Part shown: one piece after another, positions 8,769 to 16,075 of the stretch | Layout of the letters: each line of letters starts with the position of its first letter | How positions within the stretch are numbered: position 1 is the stretch's first letter | NCBI RefSeq assembly: GCF_004138335.1 | Contig: NZ_RYFW01000002.1 | Location: forward strand, 1,469,501 to 1,533,500 | Direction: 5' to 3' | Length of the DNA stretch: 64,000 nt | Source of the DNA: Peristeroidobacter agariperforans | Lineage (GTDB): Bacteria > Pseudomonadota > Gammaproteobacteria > Steroidobacterales > Steroidobacteraceae | Notes under the pieces: generated by a model | Database searches by the model: none | What the model was told of the DNA's origin: nothing | What the model saw: the letters and a program-made list of their open reading frames with translations, nothing else | Program-made: the position numbers and the translations under genes

Positions 8769-9560
8769 GACCGGCGATTTCTGCTTCGAGCGTGAGCACG
8801 GGCTCGATCTGCTTGCCGGTCCATCGATAGAGGTTCCACCAGTCCGAGCGGTCTGAAATAAAGTAGAGCGTGCCGTCCGTGTCCCACGCTGGTTCGAGTA
8901 CAGACTCGTTAGGGGCATCGCGCCTTTACGTTGCGGACCTCGTGAACGGCCGCCTCGAACGCATAACACATGTCGCCGGGGGCCGTCCCACGGCATGTCG
9001 GGATGATTCCATGCGAGCCAGACAAGGCGCTTGCCGTCTGCGCTCACGCGGGGATAGGCAACGAAGTCGCTTTCGCCGAAAAGCACGGTGCCGGCGCTGC
9101 CCCCGGCCGTGGGCACCGCGACGATGGCATTCTTCGGCTCACCGGCTGCGGTGTGATCCTCCCGCACGCAGAAGAGCAGGGTACCGGACGCGTCGAGCTG
9201 GCAATCTGCGTAACGATAGCCTTCGGGCGTCAACGCAGCAGGTTCCGCACCTGCTCGCTGGGCATAGAGCCGCTGGTCCGCGAAGTTGCTGAAGTAGATT
9301 GCCCCACGTTGCAGCGTGTAGGGCACACCCCCGTATTCATGAACGCGCGTTCGGGCGTTGAAGCCGGTCGGCGTGAGCTCGCAGAATCCTCCATCGGCGT
9401 CAGGGGTCACGATGACGTAACGACCTTGCTCGTTGGGCCGGCTTTCGAGCCAGTACGGCACGCCATTCAGCGAGCGAACGTAAGTGATTGTGACGGAGAA
9501 ACGTGCGAGATCCGCCGCCGCGATGGGTGAGGGCCAGGTACCGAAGGGGAGAGATAGCAT
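8765..9560 (-). pseudogene. S9 prolyl-oligopeptidase-family gene, N-terminal propeller only
   Basis: From ATG 9560 the minus strand reads MLSLPFGTWPSPIAAADLAR and continues with features of acylaminoacyl-peptidase-like S9 enzymes: FNARTRVHEYGGVPYTL, IYFSNFADQRLYAQRAG, LFCVREDHTAAGEP and WNHPDMPWDG. After about residue 225 the frame breaks. The continuation DGTLYFISDRSDWWNLYRW is in another frame, and the match stops near 8765, where integrase sequence begins. The C-terminal alpha/beta-hydrolase domain with Ser, Asp and His is wholly missing, so this is a pseudogene. An upstream in-frame start at 9617 would only add unrelated residues. Confidence 0.8.
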
Positions 9561-9617
9561 GCACCACCATTTGCTTTCACGAGGCATTCCCTGAGCGCTG
9601 TCTCCGTAGCTTCGCAC

Positions 9618-9980
9618 TGAGCCGGGCTCGGCACCTATTGCACGACACGTCTAGATCGATGCAGGCATCACGAACTCGGAGTCGTTGGCCGCGCTCTCCG
9701 GCGCGGACAACAATTCGGGCCAGATCTGAGCAATATCTGCACATCAGGGATCCGTGTCAGAAGCACGTTCCATTCCTGAAGCGTCTCAAGAATCTGATTC
9801 GAAGAAATCCCAAGTGGGGACGCCAACTTTCAGGGCGTCGGTGGTGGCTTCCAGCCACCTGAACGGTAAGCAAAACGAGGGCAAGCCCCTCGGACGCGAG
9901 TAGGCCATGCGTCCCGCGAGCACCAGCCAGGTGCTCCTGCACCCGACCGCTGCCGACCATTGTGTGTGCTCGTTAACGAG
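9618..9980. other. Intergenic stretch without recognised content
   Basis: About 360 bases between the S9 remnant and the quinone oxidoreductase gene. Short open frames occur on both strands, but none resembles a known family. No tRNA or insertion-sequence end was found by eye. Confidence 0.4.
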
Positions 9981-10568
9981 TCAGGCCGCGTTTTCGACGA
10001 GCGCCGCGACCTCCGAAAGCCATGTGGCGCGCTGCTCAGCGGTGCTGCTCGACACAGGTGCATACATGCGCCTTATGACGCTGCTGACGCCGCACAGTCC
10101 GAACACACAGTTCTTCCAGAGCGTTTCGAGGGGATCGCCGAACACCGCGGCCTCGCGCTCGATGGGCGTGTTGGATGTATTGACGACTATTGCGTGCCGG
10201 GCTTGTAGGAGACCCACAGGAATCCCTTCAAATCCCACCCCAGGCGGATAGGTGTACGCGGTGTTCAGCCGAAACACCCGATCTATCCATCCCTTCAAAA
10301 TAGCTGGAGGCTGACCCCACCAGTTCGGATGGCAAATGATGATCAACTCGGCACGAGCCAACTCGGAGCAGTGCCGCTCCACAAGTGCATTCGACGAACC
10401 CACATTGCCGACTTCGCCGGTGGGTTGAACAGGGTCGAAGTGCTCGGCATACAGATCGTGATGTGCGATCTCGTAGCCTCGAGCGACGAGCACCCGCTTC
10501 GCGGCGGACGCCATGGCGTGACTCAGGCTATTCGGGCTGGGATTGGCGACGACGATCAGAGCAAGCAT
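9981..10568 (-). CDS. NAD(P)H-dependent flavodoxin-fold oxidoreductase (quinone reductase family)
   Basis: This 195-residue cytosolic flavoprotein belongs to the NQO1/MdaB/KefF-like group, which passes two electrons from NAD(P)H to quinones or similar acceptors. Evidence is the N-terminal LALIVVANPSPNSLSHAMA (phosphate-binding loop of the FMN), DLYAEHFDPV, and the signature IIICHPNWWGQPPAILKGWI followed by DRVF. Length is typical. The start ATG 10568 is the only good one, though its ribosome site is weak. It converges on nothing immediate and is followed upstream by a VOC gene in the same orientation, 78 bases away. The exact electron acceptor cannot be deduced. Confidence 0.85.
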   Translation of the reverse strand: MLALIVVANPSPNSLSHAMASAAKRVLVARGYEIAHHDLYAEHFDPVQPTGEVGNVGSSNALVERHCSELARAELIIICHPNWWGQPPAILKGWIDRVFRLNTAYTYPPGVGFEGIPVGLLQARHAIVVNTSNTPIEREAAVFGDPLETLWKNCVFGLCGVSSVIRRMYAPVSSSTAEQRATWLSEVAALVENAA

Positions 10569-10646
10569 GTACGCGTCTCGAGAAAAGATCTTCGAGCCTG
10601 GGCATCAATGGCGACCGTCGAGCTCCGGGGGGATTTTTGCTCGCGA

Positions 10647-11009
10647 TCACGCCGGTGGATAAGGTGGTGAAGGTGGGGTCGCCAGCGTCAGCAGGTTGCT
10701 GTCTGGATCGCGCACCTGCGCCAGCGTTGAGTATTCGCCGGTCATGTCCTCGCCGAGACCGATCCCGAGATCCTGAAGCCGGCGGCGCTCGGCAGCTAGA
10801 TCGTCGACGATAAGAAACAGCGCGCTGCCCTGGCCGTAGATCAACTCATCGGAGGAAAGGCCGATGCCGTGTTGGGCAGAGAGATCCCACTGCACCAGTG
10901 TCTTCATCGGACGGTTGTCAGGACCACGGCCCAGCAACTTCGTGTACCAGCGTTCGGCGGCCGCGAGGTTCGCCGTGCGTAATATCGTGTAGCTCATCTG
11001 CAGGTTCAT
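10647..11009 (-). CDS. VOC-superfamily (glyoxalase/dioxygenase fold) protein
   Basis: This 120-residue protein has the paired beta-alpha-beta-beta-beta modules of the vicinal-oxygen-chelate fold: MSYTILRTANLAAAERWYTK, later ALFLIVDDLAAERRRLQDLG, and the closing VRDPDSNLLTLATP. The frame is open upstream to 11147, but that extension is low-complexity and unlike the family, so I start at ATG 11009 (an alternative ATG lies at 10997). Metal ligands are not all recognisable, so it may be a binding or resistance-type protein and not an enzyme. It lies in the same orientation as the quinone reductase gene. Confidence 0.75.
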   Translation of the reverse strand: MNLQMSYTILRTANLAAAERWYTKLLGRGPDNRPMKTLVQWDLSAQHGIGLSSDELIYGQGSALFLIVDDLAAERRRLQDLGIGLGEDMTGEYSTLAQVRDPDSNLLTLATPPSPPYPPA

Positions 11010-11155
11010 GAGCGTGGAATGATTGCGCTGGACGCGGGGTTCCGAGTCCCAAGCAGGATCGGACGGCAGCAGAGAACGTTCAGCTGAGCGAGGAGGCGGA
11101 GCGATACCGATACCGGCTGCGCTGAGCGCTGCGACGGATCTGTGCACGACTTCAA

Positions 11156-11884
11156 CTATTGCGCCGGCACGGCGACGAACGTGTTCACGGTCGAGGGCAG
11201 CACTTCGAACTTGTATGGCACGAACAGCGCAAGCTCGAGCAATCCCATTCGTACCCAGCGCACGGGGCGGTCGATGCCGGTCGCTACGATTTTGTAGTCC
11301 TCGCCGAGCGCGGCGGTAATGCTCTTCGCGTCCTGTGCGAACAGGCCAATGATCTCGGTGCGATACCGGTGCGGGGCGACGATGCTGATGTCGACGTCGC
11401 CATCCGGATCGAGCTTGGTGCGTCCGGTCACTTTTATGCCCGATACGAAGTCTTTCAACTTGCTGATCAACGCCTGACCATTGGCGCCTTGCTGTGGAAT
11501 CTTGGTCTTGACGCTTATACGGGTTGCGCTCGTGTCCGGGCGATCCCCATTACGCAGCACGACGGTCGCCGAATCCACCTTGAGCGCGATGACGAGATCG
11601 TTCTCATCGATCACGCTGATCTCTATGCTGCCATCCTTGTTTGCCGCGGCCAGCGCCGTGCGCAGCGTCGCGTAGATTTCGTCCTTGCGTGCGGGCGCCT
11701 CGCGCGTGTCGTTCGTCACATTCACCTGCAGGAGCAGGTAGTCTCCGGTCTTTCGCAGGAACGTACCAGGCATCGTCGCGCCTTCCTCGGTGCGCGCACC
11801 GGTGACGACGACCTCTTCGACATTCTGGCCCCAGGACGACGTCGCCAGCATGAACAGACCGGCGATGGCGAACAGCTTCTTCAT
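11156..11884 (-). CDS. Exported protein of unknown function with a TonB-receptor-like leader
   Basis: This 242-residue protein begins with a good signal peptide (MKKLFAIAGLFMLATSSWG), and AGGA stands ahead of ATG 11884. The mature start NVEEVVVTGARTEEG looks just like the N-terminus of a mature TonB-dependent receptor, but no plug or barrel follows. The rest is an alpha/beta-looking domain with LRTALAAANKDGSIEISVID, RISVKTKIPQQG and a closing GIDRPVRWVRMGLLELALF segment. I do not recognise the family. Periplasmic location is likely. It is monocistronic between the VOC gene and an alcohol-dehydrogenase remnant. Confidence 0.8.
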   Translation of the reverse strand: MKKLFAIAGLFMLATSSWGQNVEEVVVTGARTEEGATMPGTFLRKTGDYLLLQVNVTNDTREAPARKDEIYATLRTALAAANKDGSIEISVIDENDLVIALKVDSATVVLRNGDRPDTSATRISVKTKIPQQGANGQALISKLKDFVSGIKVTGRTKLDPDGDVDISIVAPHRYRTEIIGLFAQDAKSITAALGEDYKIVATGIDRPVRWVRMGLLELALFVPYKFEVLPSTVNTFVAVPAQ

Positions 11885-11940
11885 CGTTCTTCTTCCTGTG
11901 ATGGCCTATCCGTTTACCCGCGCCTGAATCGTACACCAAG

Positions 11941-12263
11941 CCTGGCGGGTCGCAATGGCGAACGGCGTCGCAGTCCATGGCCACGGCGATTGAAATTACA
12001 CGGGCCGGTGGCGCCGTAGGCAGAGTGGGTGTGCCTCAGGACGAAACGATGCCGGCCTCGCAACCGGCGTTCTATCGGAATATCACCATCGGCGGCGGCC
12101 CGGCGCCCGTGCGTGCCTATATTGAAGAGCTTCCGCCGGACATTCTCGAAGGCCGCATCCAGCCGGCGAAGGTATTCGACCGCATCGTGGATCTGGACGG
12201 CGTGCCGGGGGATACCGTGAAATGAACGATCGCAAATCGATCAAAGTAATGATCCGGCCATGA
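11941..12263 (+). pseudogene. Zinc alcohol dehydrogenase, C-terminal remnant with frameshift
   Basis: From about 11968 the frame reads SQSMATAIEITRAGGAVGRV, then FYRNITIGGGPAPVRAYIEE and VFDRIVDLDGVP. These match the C-terminal third of MDR-type zinc alcohol dehydrogenases. At the run of five G near 12208 the family frame is lost. One base over, it continues as GYREMNDRKSIKVMIRP and stops at 12261-12263, exactly where such enzymes end. The catalytic-zinc domain and most of the Rossmann fold are absent upstream. It is a relic left by deletion plus a small indel. Confidence 0.8.
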
Positions 12264-12311
12264 GCGATTCCCGCTCACGGCGACCTCGCGTCATTTGTCA
12301 CATCACGACCG

Positions 12312-13241
12312 CTATCGACGTCCGCATCGTTGCAGCGCCACCCTGGCAGCGGCCAAGTCCCAGCTTGCGTGTCCCACTGACTTGAATGCGGTAGGGGTGT
12401 GGTCACGCGAGGAAACATCCGGGCCGAGATGTGCCGAGAGTTCGGTGACTGTGGTCCAGTCGACGCCGGCCTGGAGCAGGTCGCCCGCTTCGTGGCGCGC
12501 ACCCTTGAGGTAGTCGACGACGATGCGTCGCTTACCCAGCAGTGCGGCCGGCAACTCCGCCATGTCCGGGCGGAACGCTCCCACGCCGATTGCGAGCGTC
12601 GCATCTGGCAGTTGCGGAGGAATGACCGGGGCTTTCGCCGTCGTCAGTGCAATCACAACGTCGGTGTCCGCTCCGGTCGGTGCAAGCGTGGATGCTTTGA
12701 CCGGCACAGCATCGATGCCCGCGTGCGCACTACGTAGCTTGTCGCAGAATGTCTGCGCCAGCGGCAGTTCCTCGCCTGCGATCCATAAGGAGCGCATCCC
12801 GAAATAGTTGATCAGCGCATCGGCGTGCGTAGCGGCCTGTGCACCTGTGCCGATGATGAGAGCAGAGCGCGGCTCGCGCGGTGAGAGCGTCTTGATGGCC
12901 AGCAGTGTAACGGCAGCGGTGCGACGCGCCGTGACGGTCGGGCCATCCAGCAGCATGAGACGACGACCGGTTGCGGTGTCCAGAACGATCACCTCGCCTT
13001 GGATCGCTGGCAGCGAATGGGCGGCATTGTTCGTGTGGACCGTAACGATTTTGATCGCGGTCAGGTCCGGAGCGACCGCGGGCATGCAGAGCAAGGTGTT
13101 CGCGGCGCCCATGGGCACCGCGAGTCGCTCGGGAGCGTTCACCGCGCCGCTGGCAAGTTCCTGTGCAGCGTGCGCGATCGCGGCGACGAGTTCGGGGTAT
13201 GGCAGTAGTGCGGCCGTTTCTTCGGAACTGAGAGGTGTCAT
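12312..13241 (-). CDS. Ornithine cyclodeaminase-family NAD(P)H reductase, probably delta1-pyrroline-2-carboxylate reductase
   Basis: This 309-residue protein resembles the ornithine-cyclodeaminase/mu-crystallin family. In proline and hydroxyproline pathways, members of this family reduce delta1-pyrroline-2-carboxylate to L-proline. Seen: KIVTVHTNNAAHSLPAIQGE, LLDGPTVTARRTAAVTLLAI (substrate-binding Arg), the Rossmann turn SALIIGTGAQAATHADAL, and IGVGAFRPDMAELP. ATG 13241 has GAGGAG 7 bases upstream, so the 42 extra codons to 13367 are rejected. It is the last gene of a regulator, D-amino-acid dehydrogenase and reductase operon, 22 bases after the dehydrogenase. The dehydrogenase partner fits D-proline to pyrroline-2-carboxylate to L-proline. 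Pipecolate or another cyclic imine remains possible. Confidence 0.82.
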   Translation of the reverse strand: MTPLSSEETAALLPYPELVAAIAHAAQELASGAVNAPERLAVPMGAANTLLCMPAVAPDLTAIKIVTVHTNNAAHSLPAIQGEVIVLDTATGRRLMLLDGPTVTARRTAAVTLLAIKTLSPREPRSALIIGTGAQAATHADALINYFGMRSLWIAGEELPLAQTFCDKLRSAHAGIDAVPVKASTLAPTGADTDVVIALTTAKAPVIPPQLPDATLAIGVGAFRPDMAELPAALLGKRRIVVDYLKGARHEAGDLLQAGVDWTTVTELSAHLGPDVSSRDHTPTAFKSVGHASWDLAAARVALQRCGRR

Positions 13242-13263
13242 GCCAAAGCTCCTCAATGTTGAA

Positions 13264-14508
13264 TCAACTGAAGCGGGCGGGCGAGAGCGCGTGCAACTCG
13301 GTGGCCTCGCGCTCGCCAACGATGAGCTTGGTGACGATCCGCGCGGTCTCGCCGCCCAGCGTGACACCTAGATGACCGTGCCCGAACGCATAGATCACGT
13401 TGTGAGCGCGGGGCGAGCGTCCGATCACAGGGAGTGAGTCGGGCAGCGAAGGGCGGAAGCCGATCCATCGTGACTGTGCGGGGCCAAGATTGGGGAACAG
13501 GCGGCGCGTAGCGTTCTCGATCAGCTGCAGACGGCGGGCATTGGGCGGTCGCCGCAGGCTCGACAGTTCGACCGTGCCGGCTGCTCGCAGCCTTCCTGCC
13601 ATCGGCGTGAGATAGAACCCGTACTCAACCGGGCAAACCGAACGTGACAGGACGGGTGACTCGGTCGGAAATTCCACGTGATAACCACGCTCTGTTTCCA
13701 GAGGGATTCGATCGCCCAGCTGACGGGCAAACTCGGCCGACCACGCGCCGAGCGCAATGATAGCGGTGCCGGCGCGCACTTCGATCTCGTTCCCGATCAA
13801 CCTGACGCCATGCTTCGTGTGCTGCACCTTGGTGATATCGCCACTCAGGATCTTGCCGCCCTGTTCGGAAAACGCGCGGGCAAGCCGCCGCATGAGATCG
13901 AAGGGATCGGTGAGGTGCACGGCGTCTGGAAACAGGATGCCCCGGTTGTATTCGCCCGGGAAGCCAGGCTCCAGCGATTCCATGTCGCGGCGATCGAGCA
14001 GCACCTGGCGCATGCCGAGTTCGTGCCGCAGCTGCCTTTCCCACGAGGCGGCATCGAGATCGGCGGAGTTACGAAACGCATGCATCGCGCCGTTCGGACG
14101 CAGCAGTGATCGAGCGTCAGCTCGTGCGAGCAGAGGCTCGTATGCTTGCAGGCTATTGCTGAGCAGCTTCGCGAGTGTGATGGCGCTACGTCGGGCGCGA
14201 CTCTCGAAGCTCGCGCGCGCAAAGCGAGCCAGCCACGGCGTTAATTTTGGTAGAGCACTGAGCGATATGGACAGCGGGCTGTTCGGATCGAACAGCAATC
14301 GGGGCAACGATTTCAGTACGCTGGGAGTGCCGAGCGGCACGCATTCGTAGGTTGCCAGCACGCCTGCATTGCCGCTCGAGGTTCCGGAGCCAGGTTCGTT
14401 GCGGTCGATGAGCAGCACGTCGCGGCCTTCGCTGCGCAATCGCAGGGCCGCGCACAGTCCAATCACTCCGCCCCCAGCAATGACGATTTGTGATTCTTCG
14501 CGCAGCAC
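13264..14508 (-). CDS. FAD-dependent D-amino-acid dehydrogenase (DadA-like)
   Basis: This 414-residue flavoprotein of the DAO/DadA family oxidises D-amino acids to imino or keto acids and passes electrons to the membrane chain. The dinucleotide-binding motif is IVIAGGGVIGLCAALRLRSE with the acidic LLIDRN end. GSGTSSGNAGVL is the family's FAD-contact segment, and the C-terminal FGHGHLGVTLGGETARIVTK closes the FAD site. Length is typical. It lies 9 bases after the XRE-cupin regulator and 22 bases before the reductase, all on the minus strand, so the three are one operon. Given the reductase, D-proline or hydroxyproline-type substrates are the best guess. The substrate is not determined by motif. 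Confidence 0.88.
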   Translation of the reverse strand: MLREESQIVIAGGGVIGLCAALRLRSEGRDVLLIDRNEPGSGTSSGNAGVLATYECVPLGTPSVLKSLPRLLFDPNSPLSISLSALPKLTPWLARFARASFESRARRSAITLAKLLSNSLQAYEPLLARADARSLLRPNGAMHAFRNSADLDAASWERQLRHELGMRQVLLDRRDMESLEPGFPGEYNRGILFPDAVHLTDPFDLMRRLARAFSEQGGKILSGDITKVQHTKHGVRLIGNEIEVRAGTAIIALGAWSAEFARQLGDRIPLETERGYHVEFPTESPVLSRSVCPVEYGFYLTPMAGRLRAAGTVELSSLRRPPNARRLQLIENATRRLFPNLGPAQSRWIGFRPSLPDSLPVIGRSPRAHNVIYAFGHGHLGVTLGGETARIVTKLIVGEREATELHALSPARFS

Positions 14509-14517
14509 GTGTTTCCT

Positions 14518-15192
14518 TCAGCGGCCCGGCTTCGGCTCGAGCCGGCGGCCGGTTGACTGCGCGGCCCGCGAGAGCTCATTGGCGCGTGAGGTCACCCAGA
14601 GAATCTCTGCATCTTTCTTGCTGACGGAGATGCAGGCGTGGCCCATCGAGCTGTCGAAGTAGCAACCGTCACCGACCCGCAGTCGCGTCGGCTCGTAGTG
14701 CTCGGTGTGCAGCTCGATTTCGCCCGAAAGCACGTAGACGAACTCCTCGCCTTGATGGCGCGACAGCGGCTGAAACTCCTCGATGCTACGCGCGGTTATC
14801 GTGGTGACGAGGGGAGTGAATTCTTTGCGAAACAGATCCGTGCAGTACATTTCGTACCGATACTGCTGCGTCACGTGCAGACGTCCTTCGCCTCGCCGAG
14901 TAATGCTACGGCGCGCGCTGGCGGCGTCCCTGGGCGTTTCCGTGTTGAACAGTTCGGCAGTATCGATGCCGAGACCGTCCGCCAGGCGCAGCAGCGTCTC
15001 GAAGGTCGGCGAGAGCTGACCGTTTTCGATCTTCGACAACGTCGATGTCGCCAGTCCCGAGCGATCAGCCAGCTCCTGCAACGTCAGGCCAGCGCGTCTT
15101 CGCAACGCTCGCGCGCCTGCGCAGAATTGTTCTGACTTATGCGCATAGTCGCGCGCCAACTTGGCGCGCGCGGGGACGGTCTTCGCGGTCAC
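14518..15192 (-). CDS. XRE-family regulator with C-terminal cupin
   Basis: This 224-residue transcription factor has a helix-turn-helix at about residues 38-90 (LTLQELADRSGLATSTLSKI, then ENGQLSPTFETLLRLADGL). A small-molecule-binding cupin lies at about 140-205 (LSRHQGEEFVYVLSGEIELH, ending VGDGCYFDSSMGHACI). Such proteins usually sense the substrate of the genes beside them, here the amino-acid dehydrogenase and reductase that follow 9 bases later. The start is GTG 15192, and no Shine-Dalgarno precedes it. An AT-rich palindrome abuts the start codon, so the message may be leaderless and self-repressed. No better downstream start is available before the helix-turn-helix. Confidence 0.85.
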   Translation of the reverse strand: MTAKTVPARAKLARDYAHKSEQFCAGARALRRRAGLTLQELADRSGLATSTLSKIENGQLSPTFETLLRLADGLGIDTAELFNTETPRDAASARRSITRRGEGRLHVTQQYRYEMYCTDLFRKEFTPLVTTITARSIEEFQPLSRHQGEEFVYVLSGEIELHTEHYEPTRLRVGDGCYFDSSMGHACISVSKKDAEILWVTSRANELSRAAQSTGRRLEPKPGR

Positions 15193-15193
15193 G

Positions 15194-15214
15194 ATATTTC
15201 CGATACGAAAATAT
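15194..15214. promoter_or_regulatory. Probable operator of the XRE-cupin regulator
   Basis: An AT-rich near-palindrome with arms ATATTT and AAATAT around CCGATACGA directly abuts the regulator's GTG. On the minus strand it reads ATATTTTCGTATCGG. This closely matches a second element at 15302-15316 in the opposite orientation. Position over the start suggests autoregulation. Confidence 0.5.
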
Positions 15215-15301
15215 AGGCACGAGTATACGCAGACTATCTCGACGCGTACAACGCCCGGCGGGCGAAAATGCCGCCATGAAGCGTTGGTTCAGGTTGTGCG
15301 A

Positions 15302-15316
15302 TTATTTTCGTATGCG
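15302..15316. promoter_or_regulatory. Second copy of the TTTTCGTAT operator-like element
   Basis: TTATTTTCGTATGCG on the plus strand matches the minus-strand copy at 15200-15214 in 12 of 15 positions, about 100 bases away. No gene starts directly downstream. Confidence 0.4.
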
Positions 15317-16075
15317 AAGAGGAGAGCTCTGCAGTGCTGGAAGGACCGCTCTGACGACGCAACCCTTCGGTAGCGCTCGTCTGTCGTGGAACGGGCGCCG
15401 GGTTTGCCAAGAATCCGGGGCCTGACACCGTTCTGGGCGGGTCGCCTTGCGTGGCTTGATGAGTACGCCGCGACAGCGCGGGTGCATCATTCTCGGACAG
15501 CAACAGCCGGGCACCACGGTCAAACATATTCCAGGACCGTGCCGTTGCCTGCCGTGCTCAACGAGAGATCCGGGATGGGGCCGGTCGATCTCATCGGGCA
15601 ATCGCCAAAGTCGCGGCCGTGGCTCGCTGCATTCTTCGTAGGCTGCACCATCAATGCGCTAGGCGAGTGCTCTGGCACCACACACCTCTCGATACTTCAC
15701 GCATCGGCGACTGTCGGGCTACGTGTTCGATCAGGAATGCTGGCGCGAACAGCAGCTGAGATTTCGCGCCAGGCATCCGTCCACGCCCGTGCCGTGGAGC
15801 GGCGGTGGTCACAAGTCGTTTTCCGACGCGCGGTCCGCATCGGTCGCGTCGGCATGTCTGTATAAGAAATGTAACCGCATTGGCGTTGACTCAAATACCA
15901 GTCCGCTTGCAGATTCCGCGCTCGCAATTGCCACGGCGGCAGGAGCGCCGGTCATCGCAGCTCGCAGTTCGGGCGCTCTGACGCGACAGTTGTGAGTCGC
16001 TGCAAGGGTCGTTGCTGGCATACGCCGCAGTGAGTGCAGCGATGCATTTGATTCAACATCGAATGAGGAACAGAC
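15317..16075. other. Leader region of the NRPS cluster
   Basis: About 760 bases contain no gene I can support; the frames across it show no family likeness. An inverted repeat TCGCTGCA/TGCAGCGA (15997-16004 and 16035-16042) lies shortly before the first NRPS gene and could bind a regulator. TATAAG at 15859-15864 is a possible -10 box without a convincing -35. Confidence 0.35.

Noticed and set aside
15386-15865. Plus-strand open frame of 159 codons before the NRPS
   Set aside because: No ribosome site or family likeness; the Arg-rich composition is typical of chance frames in GC-rich DNA.
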